64,000 nucleotides of DNA from Prorocentrum cordatum. Lineage: Eukaryota > Sar > Dinophyceae > Prorocentrales > Prorocentraceae. Below the pieces are notes generated by a model that searched no databases, had not been told where the DNA came from, and worked only from the letters and a program-made list of their open reading frames with translations. Positions 53,501 through 59,879 of this stretch are shown here, in pieces (the first letter of the stretch is position 1; each line of letters begins with the position of its first letter). The stretch covers positions 15,001 to 79,000 of the forward strand of contig CAUYUJ010020255.1 of NCBI GenBank assembly GCA_963575745.1, read 5' to 3'. The position numbers and the translations under genes were made by a program.

Positions 53501-55555
53501 GTGGCCCTGGTCATGACATCCACCTTCCCCCACTGGTCATCACCCCCCTCTTGGCCGTCCCCGACTCCATTTAGCCCGTATCATAAGGATACGCGGTAAG
53601 GACGCAAGGGCCCTGGAGGGCCATGTTCACGCTTCTCGAACCAGGCTGGCCAGCGAAAGCGGCCAAGGATGGACCGAAGAGGCAAGGATGCAAGAGTACA
53701 GTGGAGGCCAGTCCACAAGAAATTTTCCACAAGAAACCCGACCCTGAGACCCCAGGACGTCCATTGATTTCTGGCGTGGGAAAGTCACGCTTTCCCACCC
53801 GAAGCCATCGAAACCCAGGGCACCCTGGAGGCACGCAGGGCCAGGGTGTTTCTTGGCACGCGCCTCCACTGTAAAACAAGCCTGGGCCAATTTCTGTGAA
53901 CGCTGGCGGGGCGAAGCTGCTCAAGAAACTGGGCCAGCTCTCCGGCAGTTCATTTAAGAAACACTGGCCCAGCTTTTCAGGAGGAAGTTTCTCAATCAGA
54001 TGCTCGACTATAGTCGCAAAGATGTCCCTGTCAGGATTGCAAACTCCTGATCGCCCTTCTCCTCCACGATGACTGCGGTGGGCGGCAGGCTGGAGGGGAT
54101 GTCGACCAGCGCCTGCATGGCCTTCAGCTTTGCCTTGGACTCCATGATCTTGCCGAAAATCACCACAGCGATCAAGATGGGACCCATTGCCAGGAAGTGG
54201 CCCGAAGCGTGCTTGAGCTCGTGGACCGTCGGAGAATCGGTGGGTGTGGAGACGCAGACGCAGATAATGACCAACGAGTACAGGTAAGCGGTGCCGGCGG
54301 CCACACTCACGAGAACGTCCATGTTGGGGAAACGCCGCTTGATCGCGCCGACCGCAGCCTTATGGAAGCGCATCCCTGGCCCGACGATCACTATGGTCGC
54401 GCACACCACGAGGATGAGGAGGCGCAGGGGGACGTGGCCCGTCAGAACCTCGAACTCGAGCGGGGTCACGTCGCCGTCGAGCTCCAGGCCCGGGATCACA
54501 ATCTCCAAGAGGAACACCATCAAAGCAGGGGGCGTGGACCACGTCGCGTCCCGCACGAGACCGCTGATGTGCTCCTGGTAGCCCAGAAGATGCTCGTCCG
54601 CGCTGTTAGCATCCGTCGGGCGCAGCTCAAACTCTGGGCCGATCGCCTGCTTCAGGCGAAACAGCAGGGCCCGGGCGCCGACGACGTGCGGGTCGTAGTC
54701 GACGCGCTGGTGGCCTCTGGCGAGCGTCCGGCAGCTGAGGACGCCATCCAGCTGGGTCACCAACCCCTCCAGCTTCTCCCTGGGGCAGTTGGACTCGACG
54801 TGGAGAGCGGCCTTGCTGCTCATCTTCTCGACCGCATCCTCAGTCTCGACCTTGGCGCCGAAACCCACGCTCTCGATCACCTCGCACAGAGCCTTGCCCG
54901 AGCACAGCTCTGCATCGAACTCCACGCGCGCCAGACCAGTTACGCAGGACACGGTCGCCTTCTGCACGCCCACCGCCGCCACCAAGGCTCGCTCCACGGT
55001 GCCAGAGCAAGCGGCACACGTCATGCCCTCGACCTGAATTGACGCCGCCATGATGCGCTTCTTGCCCTCGTCCGTGCACTCTACCTCGGCGCCGAAGCCC
55101 ACGCCCTCGATCATCTCGCAGAGAGCCTTGCCCGAACACCGGTTCGCGTCGAACTCCACGCGCGCCACACCCGTGACGCAGGACACGCTCGCCCTCTGCA
55201 CGCCCTCCGCCCTTGCCAAAGCTCGCTCCACGGTGCCGGAGCAAGCGGCACACGTCATGCCCTCAACCCGAATTGACGCCGCCACCACGCGCTGCCCATA
55301 TTCTCCTTCCCCGTCTGCAGCTGGCTCCGTGGGCGTGTCCTTCTGCATCGGCGTTGCAATCACCTGTGCGGCTGGACCCGGATCTGCATCGGGCCCTGCT
55401 GGCACGCCTTCCGGCTCCGTCGCCCCGTGGGAATCCAGCCTGTCACTCGGCAAGACGCCCGCTTGTCCGTCGGCATTGCCTGGTGTTCCGTTTTCGGTCT
55501 GGGTCACCTCCGAATCAAGACCACGGCTCTCCTGGCATTTAGACGGGGCCGCCAT
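23890..55555 (-). CDS. ATP7: Copper-transporting P1B-type ATPase (ATP7/CopA family), nine exons recognised
   Basis: Exports Cu(I) using ATP, at the plasma membrane or an internal membrane. Nine minus-strand exons join in phase 0 to about 1123 residues. HMA1 lies at about 91-162 and HMA2 at about 170-236, each with [10 protein letters not shown] third HMA fold without CxxC lies at about 247-312. TM1-TM4 fall within 340-472. TGES is at 544-547, CPC at 690-692, the phosphorylated Asp of DKTGT at 734, SDHP at about 854-857, TGDN at 980-983, GDGMNDS at 1032-1038 and TM7 FN at 1097-1098. Total size fits ATP7-type pumps. Oddities: NDSL replaces NDSP, FN replaces YN in TM7, a loop after AGT in the A domain is short, and TM8 is missing. 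Exon 1 is preceded by a GA-rich region. Family assignment is firm; exact splice sites at exons 3/4, 4/5 and the 3' end are tentative. Confidence 0.9.
24400..24675. repeat. (GGA)n microsatellite in ATPase intron 8
   Basis: About 275 bp of GGA/GAGG with GGC interruptions. Confidence 0.95.
25150..25535. repeat. GGTGGGTCGCG minisatellite
   Basis: About 35 units of 10-11 bp (GGTGGGTCGCG, GGCGGGTTGCG). It runs directly into an AAC-rich array. The same pair of repeats, inverted, occurs at 62100-62312. Confidence 0.92.
25536..26320. repeat. (CAA)n/(CAC)n array
   Basis: Nearly 800 bp of ACA, ACC and CAA triplets. It yields long Asn/Thr, Gln/His and Val/Leu frames on both strands, none taken as genes. 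Confidence 0.95.
26480..26840. repeat. Degenerate TGAGTATGAGCGG repeat
   Basis: Recurring words GAGTATGAGCGG, GAGCATGAGTG and GGTATGGGTG with loose spacing. No coding signal. Confidence 0.55.
26868..28050 (-). pseudogene. N-terminal region of a non-LTR retroelement: zinc finger plus coiled coil
   Basis: Minus strand in shifting frames: [14 protein letters not shown] and [13 protein letters not shown] give a CxxC...CxxC finger, and [20 protein letters not shown] is a helix. After frame changes, [18 protein letters not shown] and [20 protein letters not shown] form a clear coiled coil. A further frame ([20 protein letters not shown]) ends at a stop near 26868. This finger-plus-coil layout resembles the N-terminal ORF of dinoflagellate retroelements of the type seen at 10 and 14 kb. 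It could instead be a host gene with unrecognised introns. Confidence 0.45.
28205..28345. repeat. (GGA)n microsatellite
   Basis: About 140 bp of GGA/GAGGAG immediately upstream (on the minus strand) of the retroelement N-terminal remnant. Confidence 0.95.
28720..28935. repeat. (GT)n/(GTGC)n microsatellite
   Basis: About 215 bp of GTGTGC and GTATGT words, similar to 21855-22025. Confidence 0.95.
29140..29300. repeat. Dispersed repeat R, copy 1
   Basis: CACAAATA(C/A)...CCATATTTTCCCAT...TCTGGGTTTCTGTCTT...ACTAATTGTGTCTGTGT. Near-identical to 46268-46425, which abuts ATPase exon 5. Confidence 0.8.
29990..30420. repeat. Degenerate tandem repeat, 80-100-bp units
   Basis: Four or five units with TTCTGGCA(G)(T/C)GCGA, (G)CATCCTCTGAGCAAGGATCG and variants. 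It ends about 30 bp from ATPase exon 8. Confidence 0.6.
30448..30570 (-). CDS. ATP7: ATPase exon 8: GDGxND (residues 1003-1043)
   Basis: 123 nt, exactly 41 codons: [14 protein letters not shown], a basic linker, then [17 protein letters not shown]. This gives AEAMPxxK across the junction, as expected. The usual Pro of NDxPAL is Leu. The 3' edge lies in AGGCAG, repeated at exon 9; a GC donor (CAG|GCAGCG) fits. Confidence 0.92.
30724..30812. repeat. (CT)n microsatellite
   Basis: Two CT runs separated by a T-rich stretch. Confidence 0.95.
31020..31225 (+). repeat. CAAGACGGCC-type degenerate repeat
   Basis: AAGCCCTCAAGACGGCCTCAG and related words, inside ATPase intron 7. Confidence 0.6.
31415..31930. 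repeat. (GAT)n microsatellite, about 515 bp
   Basis: GATGATGGT/GATGCT triplets throughout. Frames read as poly-Met, poly-Asp or poly-His/Ile and are not genes. Confidence 0.95.
32085..32440. repeat. Three tandem copies of a 115-bp unit
   Basis: GGACAACTGCGGTCCGGGG landmarks at about 32116, 32231 and 32346. Each unit has CCCGAGGCGCGAATCTG and GCTATCCCTGACTGCC. Confidence 0.9.
32595..32630. repeat. (AT)n microsatellite
   Basis: Pure TA dinucleotide run of about 34 bp. Confidence 0.95.
33277..33357 (-). CDS. ATP7: ATPase exon 7: TGDN (residues 976-1002)
   Basis: An 81-nt exon after TCTCTAG reads [20 protein letters not shown] and ends HVIAE. MCTGDN is the hinge motif of the P-domain. The 5' intron is 165 nt, GT-AG. 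The 3' end lies in CGAGGCC, repeated at the start of exon 8; a GC donor (GAG|GCCCAG) fits. Confidence 0.92.
33523..33801 (-). CDS. ATP7: ATPase exon 6: N-domain to P-domain (residues 883-975)
   Basis: 279 nt beginning [16 protein letters not shown] after CGAGCCCAG. GRGV and ARVGNLSYF are the nucleotide-binding GxG and VGN features. [21 protein letters not shown] leads to the second P-domain strand. It ends ...[15 protein letters not shown] (GT donor). The intron before it is 12.3 kb and holds a LINE remnant. Confidence 0.92.
34285..34560 (-). repeat. CAAGACGGCC-type degenerate repeat, inverted
   Basis: GGGTCGTCTTGGCGCC, GGGCCGTCTTGGGC and similar words. Lies upstream of ATPase exon 6, in intron 5. 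Confidence 0.6.
35640..38590 (-). pseudogene. Degenerate LINE (APE endonuclease plus reverse transcriptase) in ATPase intron 5
   Basis: Reading minus in shifting frames: [16 protein letters not shown] is the endonuclease GDFN block, and [14 protein letters not shown]...SFDHQAV is its later D..Y and SDH blocks, with D changed to [21 protein letters not shown] opens the [14 protein letters not shown] is the QGDPLSS block. [12 protein letters not shown] is the FADD box, here [18 protein letters not shown] and [10 protein letters not shown] belong to the C-terminal region. About 3 kb, multiple frame breaks, same orientation as the ATPase gene, so it would be transcribed and removed with the intron. 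Confidence 0.8.
38600..39080 (+). repeat. CAAGACGGCC-type degenerate repeat
   Basis: CCAAGACGGCCCCAAGACGA and GCAAGACGGCCTGATGAAGG in a 480-bp block. It begins with GATTTTTGGATTTTGAGACTC, recalling the head of repeat family P. Confidence 0.65.
39150..39385. repeat. (CAT)n/(GAT)n microsatellite
   Basis: Triplet run that flips from CAT to GAT and back, so it is partly palindromic. Confidence 0.95.
39640..40270 (-). repeat. Dispersed repeat family P, copy 1
   Basis: On the minus strand: GAAGATTCTTGGGGTTCTCG, then CCAAGATGGCCCGAGAGG, then CAAGACGGCCC words and AACGGACATTTCGGGTCC. Aligned blocks occur in the same order at 47095-47530 (plus) and, more weakly, at 51960-52340. A 186-codon frame spans it but looks like repeat translation. 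Confidence 0.7.
40540..41080. repeat. Satellite of about 43-bp units
   Basis: About 12 units of ATTCGCGTCCCCGAGGCCAT plus AAACCCTCGTAAATTACAC. GCGTCCCCGA landmarks fall near 40587, 40629, 40671 and 40713. Confidence 0.9.
41580..42480. repeat. GGAGGTCGG/GGTGGAGGTGG minisatellite
   Basis: About 900 bp of imperfect 60-80-bp units with GGAAGTCGGATGCTGGAGGC. It produces a 464-codon minus-strand frame rich in Pro, Ser and Thr, not accepted as a gene. Confidence 0.85.
43020..44520 (+). repeat. Complex repeat unit U1 ending in (TTG)n
   Basis: Head: GATCCCCCC...GGGGCTCACACCCTG. Body: ACAACAACATCGGCTCCC and CTCGAGACTTCCTCGCG. Tail: GGGGGTACGATCGAAGACGA, GAACAGTCTTAAACTGATTG and a TTG run. Six such units occur in the window. 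Confidence 0.75.
44640..45175 (+). repeat. Complex repeat unit U2 (short)
   Basis: Carries CTACGACAACAACGGTTCCC, CGCTCTCGCTCGAGAC and GGGTTTGGGTATACGG. It lacks the middle of U1. Confidence 0.65.
45190..46080 (+). repeat. Complex repeat unit U3 ending in (TTG)n
   Basis: Same head, body and tail order as U1. The (TTG)n/(GTC)n tail runs up to 18 bp from the 3' edge of ATPase exon 5. Confidence 0.75.
46098..46223 (-). CDS. ATP7: ATPase exon 5: HP loop of the N-domain (residues about 841-882)
   Basis: 126 nt. The acceptor is GACCTGTGCAG and the exon reads [20 protein letters not shown]. The SxxHP signature of P1B ATPases, here SDHP, is at about 854-857. It ends QDFE|GCGGCT, a GC donor. Joining to VTAGRGV of exon 6 gives the expected FE..GRGV. 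The rest of its former frame is (AAC)n microsatellite, clearly intron. Confidence 0.9.
46268..46425. repeat. Dispersed repeat R, copy 2
   Basis: Near-identical to 29140-29300 (CATATTTTCCCATGTTTTCT, GATTAATTGTGTCTGTGTAT). It sits about 45 bp upstream of ATPase exon 5 in the gene's sense, and supplies A-rich sequence to that intron end. Confidence 0.8.
46620..46712. repeat. Hairpin repeat, family K, copy 3
   Basis: CGTTTTCGTTCTCCCCCGTT and AGTCAGAACGAAAACGGGCC form the arms. Confidence 0.65.
46730..47660 (+). repeat. GTC-bounded composite repeat, copy 1 (contains family P copy 2)
   Basis: Begins with (GTC)n, then TCGAATCGAAGGGACGCCCC, a G-run, family P copy 2 (47095-47530), then (GTC)n(GCC)n and GGCCGTGAGGCCTTCGCA. 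The ends match 62530-63240, which lacks the family P insert. Confidence 0.6.
47706..47894. mobile_element. MITE family B, copy 1
   Basis: TA|CAGTCGGGGCGTTGACCTAA...TTCCTTACTCAAGCCGCTCACTG|TA, 189 bp with both TAs. The interior repeats AAGGAACG several times. Same TA plus CAGT pattern as family A. Confidence 0.75.
47895..48010. repeat. GC-rich hairpin repeat, family H, copy 2
   Basis: GGACTTCTCGGATCGGCG...CCTCCCTGGCGCGCGGGGCG...GACGCCGAGCCGAGATAGCC. It pairs end to end and aligns with the intron 3 element. Directly abuts MITE B copy 1. Confidence 0.65.
48228..48755 (-). CDS. ATP7: ATPase exon 4: TM6 and phosphorylation site (residues about 665-840)
   Basis: [16 protein letters not shown] leads into TM6 with [12 protein letters not shown] (CPC metal site; AVPMA where ATPTA is usual). 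[13 protein letters not shown] and [13 protein letters not shown], with the phosphorylated Asp, follow. A Ser/Ala-rich insert of about 90 residues then precedes the N-domain. Its 3' end is not certain: CAG|GAACAT (48228, GA donor) keeps frame with exon 5, while a good-looking GTGAGA site at about 48192 is in the wrong phase. Some of the tail may be intron. Confidence 0.8.
48756..49091 (-). other. ATPase intron 3 (336 nt), largely an inverted-repeat element
   Basis: Arms CTTTTGGCGCTCCGCGCGGA (from 48843) and TCCGCGCGTAGCGCCAAAAG (to 48986) continue inwards over about 40 bp with two or three mismatches. Weaker pairing extends out to GGGGGACTC (48811) and GACTCCCCC (49021). The element (about 48811-49021) makes up most of the intron and belongs to repeat family H. 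Confidence 0.75.
49092..49376 (-). CDS. ATP7: ATPase exon 3: TM5 and Met/His-rich loop (residues 570-664)
   Basis: Begins [10 protein letters not shown] after [26 protein letters not shown] leads into TM5 ([21 protein letters not shown]). A loop on the non-cytosolic side, with GMDHSGHSG and GSMY, offers Met and His ligands for released copper. The exon most simply ends at QLQ|GTCCGG (GT donor, phase 0). A GA donor earlier at TSE|GAGGAG would also keep frame, so the last few residues are uncertain. Confidence 0.85.
49480..49830. repeat. (CT)n-rich stretch
   Basis: TCTCTC runs separated by unique sequence, in ATPase intron 2. Confidence 0.8.
49890..50070. repeat. AACCCGGGAACC degenerate repeat
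   Basis: Words AACCCGGA, GGGAACCC and AAAACCCGG repeated for about 180 bp. Confidence 0.65.
50553..50732. mobile_element. MITE family B, copy 2
   Basis: TA|CCGTCGGGGCGTTGACCTAA...GGTTCCTTCTTCAGGGCCCCGACTG|TA, 180 bp. The left CAGT is changed to CCGT. The interior matches copy 1 (AATAAGGAACGAGGCCCC). Confidence 0.8.
50915..50958. repeat. (CTC)n microsatellite
   Basis: About 40 bp of pure CTC/TCC. Confidence 0.95.
51960..52340 (+). repeat. Dispersed repeat family P, copy 3 (weak)
   Basis: TTGAAATATTCTTGCGTTGTCGC and TTCCGGAAGCTCAGTAATG align with the head of the copies at 40.07 kb and 47.1 kb. CCAAGACGACCCC words follow. Confidence 0.5.
52341..53120. other. No gene seen (part of ATPase intron 2)
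   Basis: Lower-GC sequence. A 194-codon minus frame (52291-52875) has no motif I recognise. ATTCAAACAT is repeated four times near 53005-53040. Confidence 0.3.
53124..53321 (-). CDS. ATP7: ATPase exon 2: actuator domain (residues 504-569)
   Basis: Starts [15 protein letters not shown] after ...GGCGATCAG and contains [23 protein letters not shown] and GDALLAGT. It ends ...LQITS|GTCATG (GT donor), joining to VGGDTT of exon 3. After AGT only about ten residues precede VGGDT, where related pumps have about sixteen, so either a tiny exon was missed or the loop is short. Confidence 0.9.
53322..54046 (-). other. ATPase intron 1 (725 nt) with a MITE inside
   Basis: The two exon edges share GGCGATCAG. 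The intron contains MITE family A copy 2 (53697-53873). No coding signal within. Confidence 0.75.
53697..53873. mobile_element. MITE family A, copy 2, inside ATPase intron 1
   Basis: TA|CAGTGGAGGCC...GCGCCTCCACTG|TA, 177 bp including both TAs. The interior shares CCCTGAGACCCCAGGACG and GGGCACCCTGGAGGC with copies 1 and 3. No coding capacity, so it would need a transposase supplied by a full-length relative. Confidence 0.85.
54047..55555 (-). CDS. ATP7: ATPase exon 1: HMA domains and TM1-TM4 (residues 1-503)
   Basis: I chose the ATG at 55555 (GGCCGATGGCG) because it precedes the first hydrophilic stretch. The frame is open another 560 nt upstream, but only as Ser/Leu-rich repeat translation. 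An acidic N-tail of about 90 residues leads to two near-identical HMA domains, with CAAC at 102-105 and 180-183. A third HMA-like domain follows ([17 protein letters not shown], then RVDYD) that lost its CxxC. TM helices: [50 protein letters not shown] and [20 protein letters not shown]. The exon ends at EEKGDQ within GGCGATCAG (54047-54055), which is repeated at the next exon. The boundary could therefore be GC-AG (54055) or GA-AG (54047) with the same protein. Confidence 0.9.
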
Positions 55556-55639
55556 CGGCCTCCTGTGCTGTCGTTGTACACAGCTGGCAACAACCGGATT
55601 GCCCGGAGCACCCCATGAGATCTGGCACGCTTGAGCAAA

Positions 55640-56150
55640 CCTTGATGGAATGACAGAGGGTGGGGTGTGTGAAAAGGGAGGAATGAGCAGGGTGGTGGGC
55701 GAGGGGCAGGACGGGGACGGTGAAGAGGGGAGGGAGGAGGAAGACAGGAGGAAGAAAATGAGGAAGAACAAATGGGGGATTCTGATTACGAGCGAGGAGA
55801 AATAACAGACAGGAGAGAAAGAGGGAAGGAGGACGCGGGCCGAAGAGGGCGGAAGAGAAGGAAGAGCAGACAAGAGACAGAGAGGGACAGAGAGAGAGAG
55901 AGAGAAAGAGAGAGCGAAAGAGAGAGAAAGAGAGAGAGAGATGAGGAACAAATCATCAGGAGGGAGGAAGCGGATGGGGGGGAGACAGAGAAGAGATGGA
56001 GGGGATGGTGGGGATGCATGGGGAGGGAGTGGAGGATGGGAGCACGGCCCGCCCCAACGATGCCAGGATGCATGAACATTAGAACGGGGACTGGGCATCG
56101 CTCGGACGTCCATTCCCTGTGTTTTTTCGAATTCGTGCGTGGTTTTTTCG
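55640..56150. repeat. GA-rich region upstream of the ATPase start
   Basis: GAGAGA and AGGAGG runs for about 500 bp on the plus strand (CT-rich in the gene's sense). This is the likely 5' leader or promoter-proximal DNA. No TATA-like element is evident. Confidence 0.6.
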
Positions 56151-56879
56151 CCACATGATCAAGGATGCTCCTCGATGGTCCTCGCCGAAGGAAAAATGCA
56201 CACGTCCGAGCGATGTCAAGAGGAAGAGGAATCAGGCCCCGAGGACGAGCGAGCATCGGTGACTTGCAGCTCTGCCTGAGGGGGCAAGACGGCTGAGTCC
56301 ATCGATGTCGTAATTGTTCACCTCGTGACCCCCCAAAAGCTGGACTCCTTCCCTGGAAACGGCGTTTCATCCGGAGGGTTAGTTTGACGGTCCCGGGGGT
56401 AGTATACGCCTCGGAGACCGAGCATGGCAAACAGGCACCGTTGTCCGCCACGCAGGTCGGCAAACCAGCATACGGTCTGGACCAAGTAGAATGTGCAACA
56501 CAATTCGGTGTCACTAGTCCGATGAACCCCAACGCTGGCGCGCATATCCAACGCTGCACCAACGCGGATGCGTGAGGAGCTGTCAACACCGTCCCCGCCA
56601 ACCTGCCAGTGAGGTAACGTAGCGGCGACCACAACCTCACTGTATCCCAACGCTAAAAACTGAAAACCAAACACCAATATCGACACACGCCAAAACCGTC
56701 ATTCCCAACCGTCCTGTGTGGGGTTCTTGTTTAGAATGGAGCGCTGTGGTCGAGTCTCCTCCTTCTTCCTCCCCCTCCTGCCTCCTGCCTCCTACTTCCT
56801 GTCTCCTCGTCCTTCGCTTCCTCATCCCTTCTCTCCTTCGCACTGCTTGCGCCGCCTGGCCACTTTCGTGCGGGGCTCT

Positions 56880-58440
56880 CCCTATCGCCACTTTCGTGGG
56901 CTCCTGGGAGGTCCAGCGGAATGGAGTGGTACGCGGACGCAATTGGAACCTCGCGGCTCCCTGCGTGGCTGCGAATTGCTCAAATGTCGCCACTTTCGTG
57001 GGCTCCTGGGAGGTCCAACGGATTGGAACGGTACGCGGACCAAGTTGGAACCTCGCGGCTTCCTGCGTGGCTGCGAATTGCGCAAGTGTCGCCACTCTCG
57101 TTGGCTCCTGGGAGGTCCAACGGCGTGGAAAGGTACGCGGACGCAATTGGAAACTCGCGGCTCCCAGCGAGGCCGCGAAGTGCGCAAGTGTCGCCACTTT
57201 CGTGGGCTCCTGGGAGGTCCAGCGGAGTGGTACGCAGACCCCCTTGGGACCTAGCGGCTCCCTGAGGGGCTGCGAAGTGCGCAAGTGTCGCCACTTTCGT
57301 GGGCTCCTGGGAGGTCCAGCGGAGCGGAGTGGTACTCAGAACCAATTGGGACCTCGCGGCTCCCTGGGGGGCTGCGAAGTGCGCATCTGTCGCCTCTTCC
57401 GTGGGCTCCTGGGAGGTCGCGCGGGTTGGAGTGGTACGCAGACCCACTTGGGACCTCGCGGCTCCCTGGAGCGCTGCGAAGTGCGCAAGTGTCGCCACGT
57501 TCGTGTGCTTCCGGCGGGTCGCGCGGGGTGGAACGGTACGCAAACCCAGTGTGGACCTCGCGGCCCCCTGGGGGGGGGGCTGCGCAGTGGGCAACTGTCG
57601 CCACGTTCGTGTGCTCCCGGGAGGTCGCACGGGGAATGCAGTGGTACGCAAACCCAGTGTGGACCTCGCGGCCCCCTGGGGGGGGTGGCTGCGCAGTGGG
57701 CAACTGTCGCCTCTTTCGTGGGCTCCCAGGAGGTCGCGCGGAGTGGAATGGTACGCAGACCCACTTGGGACCTCGCGGCTCCCTGGGAGGCCGCGAGGTG
57801 TGCAACTGTCACCCCTTTCGTGTGTTCATGGGGGGTCCAGCGGGGTGGATTGGTACACAGGCCCAATTTGGACCTGCAAAGTGCGCAACTGCGGCGCTCT
57901 GCGTGGCTGCGAAATGCGCAACTGTCGCCACCCTCGTGGGCTCCGGGAAGCTCAGCGGGTTGGAATGGTGCGCAAACCCAGTCGGGACCTCGCGTCTTCC
58001 CGCGTGGCTGCGAAGTGCGCAAGTGTCGCCACCTTCGTGGGCTCCTGGGAGGTCGCCCAGAGCGGGGCGGTACTCAGACTCAGTTGGGACCTCGTGATTC
58101 ACATGCGTGGCTGCGAAGTGAGCAACTGTCGCAACACTTCTCGTGGGCTCCCAGGAGGTCACGCGGAGTGGGATGGTACGCAGACCCCCTTGGGACCTGG
58201 CGGCTCCGTGCGCGGCTGCGACGTGCGCAGCTGTCGCCACTTTCGTGGGCTCCTGGGAGATCGTGCGGAGTGAAGATGGAAAGGGATCCAATTGGGACCT
58301 CGCGGCTCCCCGGGGGGGCTGCGAAGAGCGCATCTGCCGTCACTTCCATGGGGTTTTGGGAGGTCGCGCGGGGTGGATCTGCACGGGATTCCGAATTTGG
58401 GACCTCGCGGATCTGTCCCGTCACGCAGCGCGCGGCGCTG
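56880..58440. repeat. Satellite of about 100-bp units
   Basis: About 15 units: CGCCACTTTCGTGGGCTCCTGG, GAGGTCCAGCGGAGTGGA, GGTACGCAGACCCA, TTGGGACCTCGCGGCTCCCTG, CTGCGAAGTGCGCAAGTGT. It gives a 631-codon open frame (56716-58611) on the plus strand plus long minus frames. Units are 70-90% alike. Confidence 0.9.
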
Positions 58441-59140
58441 TCGCATCGCAGCTCGCAAGGGCCGCTGCGCCACGCAGCGCATAACACGTGGCCTCCCATC
58501 CTCAACTGCCTCGGGCCCACCACGCCACCCCGCGCGCTTGCCTCGCTCAACACGGCGCGCTGTTCCTCTATAGAGCGAGCGCACGGCGCCGTTTTTTCCC
58601 CGCGCATGTAGCGCTTGGCGCTGTTTGCGGTTACTGGACATGTATGTCCCTCCTTCACACCCTGACGCAATTTTTCCCCGCGTATGTAGCGCTCGGCGCT
58701 GTTGCTGTTACGGACCATGTATGTTCCTCCTTCACACCCGTCCGTCTGCTCTGGTATTCGCTTCTATCTTGCTTATTATTGCATGCCTTCGTGCGTACTT
58801 CTCGAAGCTCATGCGCACTGCGGATCCTTCAGCATGTTTGTTTGCAATGCGTGGTCCTATATAAATATACATGTATATAGATGATCACACATAGTTGCAC
58901 AGGTGTATTTGTATGTAACTATATGTTCACCATCTGGTTCGAACAAATGGTTCGGTACGTCAACGGGCAATTCAATGATCGAGGGCGCTTTTCTAGAATC
59001 CCACATCATTTGGGAAGTATAACAAAGAGTGAAGGGGGCCGAACTGTCATTCATTATCCCTGGGTGCGCGGCTGAAGCGGGACTCCGCGGTGCGGATTCC
59101 GCTCGGGGTCTCCTCGCTAAGTTCTTGACCCCAGCCGGTA
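58441..59140. other. No gene seen
   Basis: Contains a 70-80-bp direct duplication near 58600-58740 (CGC(A/G)TATGTAGCGCT(T/C)GGCGC, then CATGTATGT(C/T)CCTCCTTCAC). Otherwise unremarkable. Confidence 0.5.
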
Positions 59141-59149
59141 AGCATTGTA

Positions 59150-59870
59150 TATTTTGAATTCAAGTCCTCCTCTTGGGACTCGCACCCTGCTTTTACAACG
59201 GAAAACTTGGCGTCACCAAACTGGGCCCCTGGCCCCCACGTTACAACAACAACGGCTGTCGCCTGATACGTCCTCACAATGTATTGAAACATCGGGTTCT
59301 CGCGCGGGACTTCCTCACAATGTTTATAGGAATCGCGCTTTCGCGTGAGACTTCCTCTCACTTCCTCCCACTTGATTCACTCGCCGTGCCCTCGACACTC
59401 AAGAATCTCGCTCTCGCTTCGGCCTTTCTCACGATTTGTTTGGGAATCGCACTATCGCTCGAGACTTCCTCGCGATTCATCAGGAATCACGCTTCAGCAA
59501 CCCGCCTGCTCGATCTGTCCGCCTGGCACCCCCTTCCCGACCCGCCCGCTAGGGTCTGCCCGCCGAATCTGCCCGTCTGGTTCTGCCACGTGCTTTCTGC
59601 TCCTGACCCCCTCCTGTTAACTTCTCTCGTGCTCCATCTTTCTCCCTCCCCCTTCCATCCGCCCGTTCTTCTGCTGTTTTTAGGGCTGTGCTAAATGCGC
59701 GTGGCATTTAAGGAAGATATGCGCCCAAGGGGATATCATCGAAGACGAAGAAGGTGGTTACCGAGGGCTTGGGATATACGTGTTGGATGGTACGCGAGCA
59801 GATAGGAGTGAACAATCTTCAAACTGATGGTGGATATTGCTGCTGCTGTTAAGCTCTCACTCGCAAAGAA
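59150..59870 (+). repeat. Complex repeat unit U4
   Basis: Head TTGGGACTCGCACCCTG, body ACAACAACGGCTGTCGCC and CTCGAGACTTCCTCGCGATT, tail GGGCTTGGGATATACGTG and GAACAATCTTCAAACTGATG. Confidence 0.75.
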
Positions 59871-59879
59871 TAATTGGTG

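Noticed and set aside
55556-56113. Longer N-terminus of the ATPase (frame open to 56113)
   Set aside because: The extra residues are Ser/Leu/Pro runs from a CT-rich microsatellite. The ATG at 55555 gives a normal leader.
56716-58611. 631-codon plus-strand open frame
   Set aside because: It coincides with the 100-bp satellite. The protein is a direct translation of the units and no domain is visible.
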